Positions 33,181 to 43,928 of a stretch of 64,000 nt of DNA are shown here, piece after piece; positions within the stretch are counted from its first letter, which is position 1, and the number at the start of each line of letters is the position of its first letter. Position numbers and translations under genes: made by a program. The stretch comes from Berberis thunbergii (taxonomy: Eukaryota; Streptophyta; Magnoliopsida; Ranunculales; Berberidaceae), in the NCBI GenBank assembly GCA_003290165.1, contig QNQO01000525.1:671997-735996 (forward strand), given 5' to 3'. The notes under the pieces were generated by a model. The model made no database searches, was not told where the DNA came from, and worked only from the letters and a program-made list of their open reading frames with translations.

Positions 33181-33444
33181 TAAGCTGAGTCCCCATAGCC
33201 ACTTTTAGAGATTTGGGGTATACATAATAAAAAAAAAAAATTAAAAAAAAAAAAAAAATTCTCAAAAAGTCAGTTGCCCCTACGTGGCTCCGTGCCTGGC
33301 CCCAGAGACGTTTTGGGGATTTGGGTGTTCTATGTCGACTCCATTGATTAGTTCTGAAGAGAGAGCTCGCTCGATCAAGTGATTTTGCAGAGACGATTTG
33401 AAACACTAACCTCGCTACCAAAAAAAAAAAAAAAAAAAAAAACT

Positions 33445-33596
33445 TTAATAGCCACGGAAATTAGCGACGACATGCTTTCGACACTATTCTAATCCAAAAT
33501 TATAAAAATTTGTCGACGGTAACTTAGCCGTCGCTACGATTTACAAATAAAAATAATTAACTACGGTAGCATACCGTAGCTAATGGATTTTTAAAA

Positions 33597-33638
<42 letters not shown>

Positions 33639-34005
33639 AAAAACATTTAGCGACGGCTTGCTGTCACTAGGTTTTACAAATAAAATTCGTTATATATATA
33701 TATTAAAACAATTAGCGACGGTAAAATATCGTGACTTATTGGTTTTGAAATTTTTTATTAGCCATGGCAAACAACCGTGGCTAATTGGTTTTGAAATTTT
33801 TTTTATTAGCCACAGCAAAAAACTGTGGCTAATTGGTTTTGAAATTTTTTTTATTAGCCACGGGATTTTGCCATGATTAATTGGTTTAAAAAAAAAATTT
33901 AAACACTAAAGAATTTAGCTACGGCAATGTACCGTGGCTAATTAGTTTTTAGATTTTTTATTAACAACGACAATAAACCGTCGCTAATTGATTTTTTTTA
34001 AATAA
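33445..34005. repeat. CACTA-3 left subterminal repeats
   Basis: Units of TTAGC(G/C)ACGGCAAAAAACCGT followed by (G/C)GCTAATTGGTTTT, spaced 50-70 bases. Two versions alternate, one with GCGACGG/CCGTCGC and one with GCCACGG/CCGTGGC arms, so both arms of a unit often change together. Includes an AT/GT microsatellite at 33597-33640. Confidence 0.82.
33597..33640. repeat. (AT)n(GT)n microsatellite
   Basis: About eleven AT units followed by about ten GT units. Confidence 0.9.
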
Positions 34006-34265
34006 CATTATTTTTATATTACTTACTATATAAAAATAACATTACTATACCTTAGTTAATATGTAATAATTCTATGATATAGTCATTTTGATTAATTTAA
34101 TGAATTATTTTAATAATTCTATGAAATAATAATGCTTTATGGTAAAGAAACCCTATTGTAGAGTATTGGAGAAGGAATCCTAAGCTCTTAAAATATTCCT
34201 TATAAAAATAAACAAAAACTACTATGCACACAACATTCATAGTATGGTAATTGTCTTGCCTGAAG

Positions 34266-34330
34266 TAGGGGTGGGCAAGGGACGGGATGGGACGAGATAG
34301 ACCCATCCCTATCCCATCCCGTTCATAGAA
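34266..34330 (+). mobile_element. Isolated hAT-like end with a small palindrome
   Basis: TAGGGGTGGGCAAG is followed by GGGACGGGATGGGACGAGAT and its near complement (ATCCCTATCCCATCCCGTTC). It resembles the left end of a hAT element, but no matching right end was found; the satellite begins immediately after it. Confidence 0.5.
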
Positions 34331-35715
34331 GATCAAAGAATATCATATCAGATCAAAGAAGATAAAAGAATATCAAAAAGGATAAAAAAAAATCAAAGAA
34401 GATAAAATCAGATTAAAGAAAATCAGATCAGATAAAAAAAGATCAAATAACATAAAAAAAAGATCAAAGAAGATCAAAAATGATAAAAAAAAATATCAAA
34501 GAAGATAAGATAAAAAAAGACCGGATCAAAGAAGATAAAAGATGACCAGATCAGATCAAATAAGATCAAAGAAGATAAAAAAAGATAAAAAAAAAATTAA
34601 AGAAGATCAAATCAGATAAAAAATATAAAAGAAGATCAAAGAACATCAAAGAAGATCAGATAAAAAAAATCAAAGAAGATCAGATCAGATTAATAAAGAT
34701 CATAGAAGATCAGATCAGATCAGATGAAGGAAGATCAATGAAGATCTAAGAAGATTAGATTAGATCAAAGAAGATCATAGAAGATCAAAGAATATCAGAT
34801 CAGATCAAAGAAGATCAGATCAGATCAAAGAAGATAAAAAAAGATTAAAGAAGTTCAAAGAAGATTAGATCAAAGAAGATCATATCAGATCAAAGAAGAT
34901 AAAGGAAGATTAAAGAAGTTCAAAGAAGATCAGATCAAAGAAAATCAAAGAAGTTCAAAGAAGACCAGATCAAATAAGATCAAAGAAGATCAAAGAAATT
35001 CAAAAAAGATCAAAGAAGATTCGATAAGATCAAAGAAGATCGAAGAAGATCAAAGAAATTCAAAGAAGATCAAAGAAGATCAGATCAAAGAAGATGAAAT
35101 CAAGGAAGATCAGATCAAAGAAGTTCAAAGAAGATCAAGGAAGATAAAAAAAGATCAAAGAAGTTCAAAGAAGATAAAAAAAGATCAGATCAAAGAAGAT
35201 GAGATTAAGGAAGATCAAAGAAGATCAGATCATATCAAAGAAAATCAAAGAAGTTCAAAGAAGATCAAAGAAGTTCAAAGAAGATCAAAGAAGATAAAAG
35301 AAGATTAGATCAAAGAATATCAGATCAGATCAAAGAATATCAAAGAAGATAAAAGAAGATCAAAGAAAATCAAAAAATATCAAAGAAGATCAGATTAGAG
35401 AATATCAAAGAAGATCAAAGAAGATCAGATCAAAAAAGATGAGATCAAAGAAGATTAGATCAAATCAAAGAAGATCAGATTAGATCAAAGAAGTTCAAAG
35501 AAGATCAAATCAAAGAAAATCAAATAAGATCAGATCAAAGAAGATGAGATCAAAGAAGATCAAATCAGATAAAAGAAGATCAGATCAAAGAAAATCAAAG
35601 AAGATCAAAGAAGATCGAAGAAGATCAAAGAGATCAGATCGAAGAATATCAAAGAAGATAAGATCAAAGAAGATGAGATCAAAGAAGATCAGATCAGATT
35701 AAAGAAGATCAAAGA
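34327..35715. repeat. GATCAAAGAA-type satellite, about 1.4 kb
   Basis: An almost uninterrupted array of 5-10-base words: GATCAAAGAA, GATCAGATCA, GATAAAAAAA and GTTCAAAGAA. The strand is strikingly purine-rich (A and G) with GATC recurring every few bases and almost no C outside GATC or TTC. Higher-order repeats of roughly 20-60 bases are visible (for example AAAGAAGTTCAAAGAAGAT). It has no coding potential. It probably arose by slippage from a seed in the CACTA interior. Confidence 0.92.
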
Positions 35716-36505
35716 CTAATTGGTTTTTAAAAATAAAATAAAATTAAACACTAAAGAGATTGGCTACAACAATTTACCGTGGCTAATTGGTTTTTGATTT
35801 TTTTTATTAGCGATGGCAACAAATCGTGGCTAGTTGGTTTTTGTTTTTTATATTAGCGACGGCAAAAAACAGTCGCTAATTGGTTTAAAAAAAAAATTAA
35901 ACACTAAAGAGATTAGCTACGGCAATTTGCCGTGGCTAATTGGTTTTTTTTTATATTATCGATGGCAAAAAACCGTCGCTAATTGGTTTTAAATTTTTTT
36001 TTAAACACTAAGGTTTTTATTATTTATATTAACGACGGTAAAAAACCGTGGCTAATTGGTTTAAAAAAAAATTAAACACTAAAGAGATGAGCTACGGCAA
36101 TTTGCCATGGCTAATTGGTTTTTATTTTTTTATATTAGCGACGGAGAAAAACCGTCGCTAATTGGTTTTTAAAAAAAAAATTTAAACACTAAAGAGATTA
36201 GCTACGGCAATTTGCCGTGGATAATTGGTTTTTGATTTTTTATATTAGCGACGACAAAAAACCGTGGCTAATTGGTTTTTAAAAAAAAATAAAAATTAAA
36301 CACTAAAGAGATTAGCTACGACAATTTGCCGTGGCTAATTGGTTTTTATTTTTTATATTAGCGACGGCAAAAAATCGTGGCTAATTGGTTTTTTAAAAAA
36401 ATAAAAATTAAACACTAAAGAAATTAGCTACGGCAATTTGTCGTGGCTAATTGGTTTTTGATTTTTTTTTATTAGCAACAACAAAAAACCGTCGCTAATA
36501 GTTAA
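35716..36505. repeat. CACTA-3 inner repeat block, units of about 110-170 bp
   Basis: The phrase CACTAAAGAGATTAGCTACGG starts units near 35750, 35902, 36074, 36186, 36302 and 36412. Each unit pairs a TACGGCAATTTGCCGTGGC palindrome with a GCGACGGCAAAAAACCGTC palindrome. Confidence 0.85.
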
Positions 36506-37240
36506 AAAAATATCACCGATCCGCGTGAAACCTCATCTCAACCGTCAATAACACCAAAAAATTTAGATCAATCCAACGCACTAAACCAAACCACGTCATC
36601 GATCCGCGTGAAATCAACACAACCAATCCCCTTCAATTACATTTCTCTATATAAATTTCAATTTTTTCTACAAACCAACTTAAACAAAAAATTTCTCTCA
36701 ACAAAAAAATTTCTTTCAACCTCCAGAGAAGAAACCCACAGAGGAGAAGTTCGCCGCTTCCTCGACACCGATCTCGGCTGCCTCCCTCGACATCGATCCC
36801 GACCGCCTCTCTCTCCCCTCCCTTCCTCCGCTGCCTCTCTCTCGGAGATTTGAGATCTTTGATCTCGAAAATCTGACATCTGAGATCTCGGAGACCTGAG
36901 ATCTGAGATCTCGGATCTCGGAGATCTATGATCTCCGATATTCTATAGATCAAAATTTTTTTTTGGTTTTTTTGTTTTGTATGGATCTTTGTATTTTTTA
37001 TTTTTATTTTGTATGATATTCTAGAGACTGTGTAATTTTGTTATAATTTTGATCAATTAAGTTGTAATTTATAATTTGTAAATTTTCAAATTAATAGTTG
37101 AAATGAATTATAATTTGTAAATTTTTGGTAGTTGATATTAATTTTCAAAATGGACAATCATTAATAGCTAATTTCATTATAAAAAATGAACTATAATTTG
37201 TAATTTGTAAATTTCATTTGTCAATATGATTTGCAACAAA
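36506..37240. other. CACTA-3 interior, leader-like and AT-rich
   Basis: 36510-36730 contains a GATCCGCGTGAAA duplication (about 36518 and 36600). 36740-36930 is CT-rich with repeated (T)GAGATCT(C/G) words that can fold. The remainder is AT-rich. No conserved protein is seen in frames 36608-36853 or 36633-36953. Confidence 0.5.
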
Positions 37241-37812
37241 GTTGTCCCTAAATAGCTACAACAAATACCGTGGCTGTGTTGTCAATTAGATTTGCAATTT
37301 AGCGACGGCAAAAAACCGTCGCTAAATAGTCAAGGCAAAAATTCGTCGCTATATTGCCCTAGCGACCGCAAAAAACCCTCGCTAAGTAGCGACGGCAAAA
37401 CACCGTCGCTATTTAGCATAAACAGTCACTAAATAGCCACGGTACAAAAACGGTCGCTAAATAGCGACGACAAAAAACCGTCACTAAATAGGCACGGTAC
37501 AAAACGGTCGCTAAATAGCGACGGCAAAAAATCGTCGTTATTTAGCAAAAGCCGCGCTATCTTACAATTAGTGACAGTTTTTGTTGAAATTTTCAGCAGC
37601 TTTAGCGACGCAATTTTTTGAGTTAGCCAGGGTTTTTTTGCCTTGGCTAATTAGCGATGGGATAGTTTACCGTTGCTGATTCAAATAGCGACGATTAAAC
37701 TAGCGACAGTATTACGACAGTTTTTGTGCTGTGGCTAAATCATTGTAGCGACGGTTTTTTGCCAATTAGCAACGGTTTTTAGCCGTTGCTGAAACGTCTT
37801 TTTCTTGTAGTG
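37241..37812. repeat. CACTA-3 right subterminal repeats
   Basis: About fifteen units of TAGCGACGGCAAAAAACCGT and CGCTAAATAG variants in close tandem, then the terminal TTCTTGTAGTG. This zone is denser than the left side and mixes GTCGC and GTGGC arms. Confidence 0.82.
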
Positions 37813-38132
37813 GTTGAAATGGGCGAAATGGTGAACTTGCGAGGGTTTAGAAGAGAGGGTTATTTGCACCACCACATCTGTTTTTATTTTAGGTTTACAT
37901 CTTGTAAGTTGTAACCTCCACTAATATTAAGACATGTGTACAATGTTATTTAAAACGGGTTGAAACAATACTATTTCATTTTAAATAATCGGGACCTGAC
38001 TCGGAACATTTTATAACGGATTTGGACCGTGTCAAAATTACAAATTTAAAAACTAGATTGTTTGGAGCAAAACGGTCTAGTTCTATTTGAATTCATGGTT
38101 CCTCGACTCGTTTGCCCACCCCTAACAAATAC

Positions 38133-38664
38133 TTCCTTAATAAGTTGCAAAAAGTTGATAAATTTCTAAGTATTATTATAAGCAGGTGGGATCAACAAAG
38201 AATTTATTTACAATGAAAGTTACAAATGAATACTTTACCCACCTGTAAATTTTAGAATAAGTTGATTTTTTGTTGGGATGATTTCTTCATATATAGATCA
38301 TCCTTGCCAAAAATTGATACTTTTTTAAAATTTCCAACTGTATCAGATGCAATCATTAAATTCATGGTGCAATTAAACGGTTGAAAATTATTTACCCTGT
38401 GCAATATGTTTTGGAATTTAAAATGAGTTCATTTCTTCTAAGAGTGATCTATATAGTGTTTAGATTATCCCTACAGATTATCAACATACTCTGAAAATTC
38501 TAGATGGATAAAATAGATAAGTAAAATAGACGTATGTAACTTTCTTTGTAAAAAATATGTGTTCCCCATATCCCGCCCTTATTTGAAGAATTTGGAAAAG
38601 AGTTGCAATAAAGAGAGCAGAGAAAGTAGAAACTTTAATATAGAGCTATAAACCTAATTCAAAA
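38133..38664. other. Intergenic AT-rich DNA
   Basis: No gene or repeat that I can support lies between the hAT target duplication and the MITE. Confidence 0.5.
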
Positions 38665-38847
38665 AAAGTAAGTTTTGGGAGCTATGTTTGGTGGTCACTT
38701 TAGGATTTTTATTTATTTATTTATTTTTTTACATTTTTTTTACCTATTTTCTTTAAAACATAACTACAAACACTATCCATAGAAATGGTAGAAGTGTAAA
38801 AACAAAACTCAAAATAATCCAAAAGTGACCACCAAACATGTCTCCTG
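38665..38847. mobile_element. MITE-like inverted-repeat element
   Basis: GCTATGTTTGGTGGTCACTT (38681-38700) and AAGTGACCACCAAACATG (about 38823-38840) are inverted copies separated by an AT-rich, poly-T core. AATTCAAAA occurs on both sides (38656-38664 and 38848-38856) as a possible 9-bp duplication, which would suggest a Mutator-like parent. Duplication length and borders are provisional. Confidence 0.65.
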
Positions 38848-38965
38848 AATTCAAAATGGAAACATCAAACAATTTGCTGACTAATTCTAAATCAAACAAA
38901 CTGTATTGTTCTCTCAAATAATCTCAGCTATTTTCCTTTGAGTTCATTGATATTCAAATCAAGGG

Positions 38966-39150
38966 TGTTAAGCAATAGCATTAAACAAGAGTTGAGAAGT
39001 TGTTGGTCAGTTTGTTAACACATCTATTAGTCTGTTTTGACAGCTAAATCAGTCATTAGAATTGTCTATATAAACATTGTATATTGTACATTGTCAGATA
39101 TGAAATACAACAGAGTTTTCTCATATCATAACTTGTTGTAGAATCTAACA
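38966..39150 (+). repeat. Copia 5' LTR, 185 bp
   Basis: TGTTA at the start and TAACA at the end form the usual LTR inverted ends. TCTATATAAAC near 39062 is the probable TATA box. The length suits a short copia LTR. No second LTR is available to compare. Confidence 0.8.
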
Positions 39151-39163
39151 TGGTATCAGAGCC
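39151..39163 (+). other. Copia primer-binding site
   Basis: TGGTATCAGAGCC directly follows the LTR. It is complementary to the 3' end of initiator methionine tRNA, the standard primer of plant copia elements. Confidence 0.95.
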
Positions 39164-39194
39164 TTTCTCTACTTCATTTTTCGTAGTAGCTCTA

Positions 39195-40388
39195 ATGGCA
39201 TATTCAACAACTTTTAATGCTACACCGCTTACTAACTCTGCCTTAGCAGAGTCAAGGCCTGTAATGTTCACACATGCGTTGTCTGTCAAGTTGAATGAAC
39301 AGAACTACTTGCTGTGGAAACAACAAGTATTGGCAAAAATTAGAGGACACAAGCTTCAAAGGTTCATTAAAAAAGACTCTTCTCCAGCAGAATTTCTCTC
39401 CAATGAAGATCAAGCCAGAAATAATGTCAATCCAGATTTTATCATCTGGGAACAACAAGATCAACTGCTGTTTTCTTGGCTGCTTTCCTCCATGACAGAA
39501 TCACTACTTACAAGGTTAGTAGGATGTCTAACATCAGCACATATTTGGCACATTCTTGAGATCTTTTTCAACTCACAAACAATCGCCAAGATCTCCCAGT
39601 TTAGAAATCAACTATAAAACTTCAAGAAAGGAAACTTGTCTATCAATGAATACCTTCTGAAACTCAAGCCCATCACTGATCAATTGGTATCCGTAGGACA
39701 TCAATTGTCTTCAAGAGATCATGTCAATTCCATTTTTGATGGTTTACCACAGATATATGATACTTTTGTAGTATCAGTGAGTTCAAGATCGAATGAGTAC
39801 AGTGTTGCAGAAGTGGAGTCTCTTCTATTTGCTCAAGAAGCAAGAATTGAAAGACACACAAAAGAACTTGATGTCTCTGGTTCTGTAAATATGGCTCAGT
39901 CCTCATACAAACCTTCACCTAGGTCTTTGGTGTCAAGTTCACAAGGTTGGAGATCTCAGTTCAGAGGTTCTTACAATCCCAGGGGTGCTAGATCTGGGAG
40001 AGGTTTTCGGCCATCTGGATCTGGTTCTCAATCAAATCGTCCCCAATGTCAAATATGTGGCAAAGTTGGTCATCTGGCTTTCAAATGCTACAATCGGTTT
40101 GATAATTCTGTCTCAAATCCATGGTCTAGTTCACAGTTCCCTTATTCTTCTGGATATTCATCTCAATCAACATCTTCAACTCCAAGACAGGCTTTCTATA
40201 CATCAACAAGTCAATATAATCATCCTTCTTGGAGAGCTGATTCACAGCCTCAGATGCAATCGAATGTTGTTTCCACACCTCAAGTACAGTCAAATGCTGA
40301 TAGTACGTGGTATCCAAATTCAGGAGCCACTGACCATCACACCATATTCCCAGAACTTGATGAATGCTATGCCTTATCATGGAAATGA
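39195..40388 (+). pseudogene. Copia gag and protease start
   Basis: The likely start is MAYSTTFNATPL, 45 bases into the longer frame. The UBN2-type gag follows with LNEQNYLLWKQQVLAKIRGH. A stop at about 39615-39617 interrupts it; the text resumes at LSINEYLLKLKPITDQL. An RGG-rich patch precedes the zinc knuckle CQICGKVGHLAFKC (about 40047-40088, CX2CX4HX4C). The protease start reads WYPNSGATDHHT: the catalytic Asp of the usual DSG is Asn here (codon 40317-40319). A frameshift near 40370 leads into the next frame. Confidence 0.9.
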
Positions 40389-41690
40389 GCAACATTTTGT
40401 GGGAGATGGAACTGCATTACCAATTGAAAACATCGGTCAGTCATCTCTCCTTTCTGTTAACTCTTCAAAATTTTTACTTCTTAGAAATGTCCTTCAAGTT
40501 CCTAAATCAACCAAGAACCTATTAAGTGTGTCTAGGTTTGCTAGGGACAATAATGTTTTCTTTGAATTTCACCCTGATTTCTATTTTGTCAAGGATCAGG
40601 TCACACATCAAACCCTCTTGGAAGGGAAGCTTAAGAGAGGTCTATATGTGTTTCCATCAATGACTATTCCTGATTCAAAGTCTAAATCTTTTAGTGATGA
40701 TTCATCCAAATCTTTCATTGCTGACTCACAGTCCAAATCCATCAGATCTAATCCCAATAGTTCAGTGCATATTCCATCACAGTATATAAGTCAAGTTCAA
40801 CAATCTCAGCAAGCAACATTTCAGAATTTCAGCATTCCAGCATTCCAGTGTGTCATTCAGCTCAGCATTCCATCATTTTTCCATTTCAGCATTCTAGTCA
40901 GCATTTCAGCAGTTCAGTCAATAAGAATGCTTGTGTTTCTATTCATTCTATTGCTAAGTCGTCTGCTTCATTGTGTTTGTGGCATGCTAGATTAGGACAT
41001 CCATCTTTTCAACTTGTAAAGAAAATACTTACAACATGTAATATTCCTGTTCCTACATGTGACAATATGGATTTGTGCTCTTCTTGTTGCTTAGGAAAAA
41101 AACATAAACTCCCTTTTCCAGTTCTTCTACTGTGTATTCAAAACCCTTGGAACTAATTCATACTGACCTATGGGGTTCTGCATCTACCATGTCTTCATCT
41201 GGGTCTAAGTATTACATTCATTTCATAGATGCATTTAGTCATTTCACTTGGGTTTTTCTCTTACAAAACAAATCTGATGCCTTTTCCACTTTCCTTAAGT
41301 TCAAAGCTCAAGTTGAGTTAGAATTTGGTCTTCCCAGAGGGGAGTATAGGTATTTTTCAAAGTTTCTTGGTCAACATGGGATACATCATAGACTTGCTTG
41401 CCCAACTACACATCAACAAAACGGTGTTGCTGAAAGAAAACACAGACACATTATAGATTAGCCCTTACTCTTCTTGCTCATGCCTTTCTTCCACTGAAAT
41501 TCTGGGATGAAGCAGTCAGGAAATCTGTTTTTATTCTCAATCGAGTTCCTTCTGCCGTTCTTAAAGGTCTCTCACCATATGAAACTCTTTATCACAAAGT
41601 CCCTGAGTATCATACTCTAAAAGTGTTTGGGTGTTCTTGTTTTCCAAACACAAGGCCTTATAATTCTACTAAACTGCAATTTAGATAAGT
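40389..41690 (+). pseudogene. Copia pre-integrase and integrase remnant
   Basis: The protease tail (FVGDGTALPIENIG, VPKSTKNLLSVSRFA) is followed by the HHCC zinc region (WHARLGHPSF...CSSCCLGK) and the integrase core. The first catalytic Asp is in IHTDLWG and the Glu in NGVAERKH. The expected second Asp segment (SDGGGEY-like) has collapsed to PRGEYRYF, so the DDE triad is incomplete through an internal deletion. Frame changes occur near 41130 and 41460. Confidence 0.88.
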
Positions 41691-42968
41691 TGAATGTGTT
41701 CCTTGGTTATAGCCTACAACATAAAGGGTACAAATGTTTATCATCTACTGGCCGATTATACATCTCTTGGGATGTTCTATTCAATGAAATTTTTTTTCCA
41801 TATATCAGATGGCATAGTTATTCTTCTACCTCCACTCCTATTGTCCATAATCCTACTCCTGCGGATATTCCTTTTCTGTCACCTATTGTCACTAGGTCAT
41901 TCATTCCTAATAATAATAATTCTCCATCTAGTCCACTGGTTCCATCTTATAATCCAGTTCAGAGTCCAAATATGTCTCCTACTGCCTTCAGTCCAGTGAA
42001 TCATACTAGTCCTGCTTTTAGTACTAGTACTTCTCTGCCTACTTCTAGTACTGCTTTGTTGCCTACTTCCAGTCCTAGTGCTGCTCCTGGTCATCCTATG
42101 CTCACAAGGTCAAAAGCAGGCATTTACAAACCCAAGGTATACATGGCTTCCACTGAACCTTCTAGTTTGCAGGAGGCTTTGGATACCCCTCACCGGCTCT
42201 CTGCAATGCAAGATGAATATATGGCATTAATGAGAATACTACATGGTCACTGGTGGATCTTCCTCAAGATAGATCTATAGTTGATTGTCGTTGGCCTCTT
42301 CAAGGTTAAGCAAAATACTGATGGAACCGTGCACAGATATAAAGCCCGTTTAGTGGCAACAAGTTGTTGGCTTCGATTATGCAAAGACTTTTAGTCCAGT
42401 TGTGAAGCCAACTACAATAAGAGTTATGCTCACCAGTGGCAGTCACATATGGATGGTCTGTATTTCAGTTAGATGTCAACAATGCCTTTTTGAATGGGGA
42501 TCTACAAGAGGAAGTCTACATGATGCAACCTCCTGGATTCATTGATCCTTCAAGGCCTAAGGTTGTTTGCAAGCTTCATAAGGCATTATATGGTCTAAAA
42601 CAGGCTCCTCGGGCCTGGTTTGATAAGCTTACACATACACTTCTCATGCTTGGTTTTGTCTCTACTAAGTCTGATTCATCTTTTTTCATCATACATTCTC
42701 CATCTCCTATTTTTCTTCTAGTGTATGTTGATGATATTCTCATCACTGGTCCTCATTCACATTCTGTTGCTCAAATAATTCAACAGCTAAATGATCAATT
42801 CTCCTTAAAAAATTTGGGTCTTGCTCATTTCTTTCATGGTATTCAAGTGCAACATACTGTCAATGTCCTGTTTCTATCTCAGTCTAAATACATAAGTGAT
42901 CTATTGTGTCGAGCTAAGATGCAGTATGCTAATGGCTTACCTACTCCTATGAGTGGTGGGGAGATATT
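41691..42968 (+). pseudogene. Copia linker and reverse transcriptase, truncated
   Basis: A Ser/Thr/Pro-rich linker (41830-42100) precedes the reverse transcriptase. Frames break near 42280 and 42410. From 42436 the RT reads VFQLDVNNAFLNGDL, KLHKALYGLKQAPRAWF and the active site LLVYVDDILITG (YVDD at 42724-42735). It ends at the motif GLPTPMSG, where CACTA sequence replaces the rest. RNase H is missing. Confidence 0.92.
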
Positions 42969-43928
42969 CAGTACACCAAAAACCCCCATTAGCAACGATT
43001 CTATACCGTGGGCGTAACCCATTGCCACGGCTAAGAGCCGTGGGCTACAGAGGCGTCGCGAAATTCTTTGTAACGGCTATAAACCGTTGCTAAACATTGT
43101 AGCAACGGTTTTATGTTTGAATAGACAGTGATTTTCAGCATTTAGCCACGGTTTTAAACCGTTGCAAGAAGCATAACAACGGTTTTTAGCCGTGGCAAAA
43201 ATAGCCACGGTTTTAAGCCGTGATAAGTATGGATACTAGCAACGGTTTTAAATCGTGTCTAATTAAGTAGCAACGGTTTTAAGCCGTGGCTAACCCTAGC
43301 CACGGTTATAAGCTGGGAAGGTAGCCACAGTTTTTAGCCATTGCAATAGTTAGCCACGGTTTAAAACCGTGGCAAATTTTTTTTTTTTAATAATTTTTTT
43401 TAATAAATTTTTTTTTAATTTTTAAATTTTTTTTTAATTTTTGCTATCAAATGACTTTGAGTCATTGAGTCAAAATCTATCAAATAATGGAGGCAAAGTA
43501 AATTAATTAATGAAGGCAAAGTAATTTAATTAATAAAAAAATGTATTATATTGAGTCAAAATCTATCAAATAATATCTCAAATACAATGACACACACAAA
43601 CTTAAATATCTCAAATACAAGAAAGTGGAACAATGCTGCTACTGCTACGAGAGACGCAATTTTGAGGTCATAAACACCATTAAACACACATAATTACAAC
43701 AAAGTTTAGTTTTTAAATGGATTTCTATTTGAGTACAGATCCAATAAAATTATACCAAACCCCATTGCCTCATATAGATAAAAGAAGCCACAAGAGGTAA
43801 TGTTCTCACCTCACAAGGCTGCATGCCAAGAATGCTAATGACTGCACTCACAGCCTCCGCCAAGCTTTCCACTTACACCAAGACCGTACTCATCAACTCT
43901 CTCAAAGTCTGGTCCCAAGCTTTCCCAT
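42969..43928. mobile_element. Truncated left end of a CACTA element
   Basis: CAGTACACCAAAAACCCCC at 42969 is a one-base variant of the CACTACACC terminus, followed by the same palindromic subterminal zone (42990-43380) as CACTA-1 and CACTA-2. It is inserted in the copia RT. Within 960 bases it is interrupted by, or fused to, the CACTA-2 left end. The text at 43800-43920 has a minus-strand phrase ESLAEAVSAVISILGMQPCE, probably another captured exon that I cannot name. Confidence 0.75.

Larger units (their letters stand above)
31921..33298. mobile_element. Non-autonomous hAT element with perfect 8-bp duplication
   Basis: Flanked by GCCCCAGA at 31913-31920 and 33299-33306, an exact 8-bp target duplication. 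Ends CAGTGACGGAGCCAGG and its imperfect complement (CGTGGCTCCGTGCCTG, right end) form the TIR. It is 1378 bp long. It carries two foldback units and one short coding remnant but no transposase. It sits inside the larger hAT element and is therefore younger. Confidence 0.88.
33413..37812. mobile_element. CACTA-3: second CACTA family, with satellite core
   Basis: The right end is clear: TTTCTTGTAGTG at 37801-37812, complement CACTACAAGAAA. The left end is decayed; CGCTACCAAAAAAA at 33413 is the best match (10/14). The 3-bp flanks do not agree (CCT versus GTT), so the left border is provisional. Both sides carry dense CGACGGCAAAAAACCGTCG palindromes. The core holds a GATCAAAGAA-type satellite and a CT-rich, leader-like patch at 36640-36960. 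No transposase is seen. Confidence 0.68.
30458..38124. mobile_element. Large hAT-type transposon holding nested elements
   Basis: Left end TATGGGTGGGCAAGC (30458-30472) and right end GTTTGCCCACCCCTA (38110-38124) form a 13/15 inverted repeat of the (T)AGGGGTGGGCAA type seen in plant hAT elements. Flanks are ACAAATAT (30450-30457) and ACAAATAC (38125-38132), an 8-bp duplication with one change, as expected for hAT. After removing the nested 1.4-kb hAT and the CACTA, about 1.9 kb remain. No hAT dimerisation domain or BED zinc finger was recognised, so it is non-autonomous. Confidence 0.75.
38966..42968 (+). mobile_element. Ty1/copia retrotransposon, 3' truncated
   Basis: 5' LTR, primer-binding site, then gag, protease, integrase and reverse transcriptase in copia order. 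It breaks off inside the reverse transcriptase at 42968, where a CACTA end begins; RNase H and the 3' LTR are absent. Several stops and frameshifts make it non-functional. The motifs FNTRPYNSTKLQFR-like and FQLDVNNAFLNGDLQEEVYM resemble the Ale/Retrofit group, but the lineage call is from memory. Confidence 0.9.

Noticed and set aside
33404..33420. CACTAACCTCGCTACC at 33404 as an exact CACTA-3 terminus
   Set aside because: It does not align with the right terminus; CGCTACCAAAAAAA at 33413 fits better, though still imperfectly.
36608..36953. Arg/Ser-rich gene in CACTA-3
   Set aside because: Overlapping frames on both strands over a CT-rich repeat; composition follows the low-complexity DNA.
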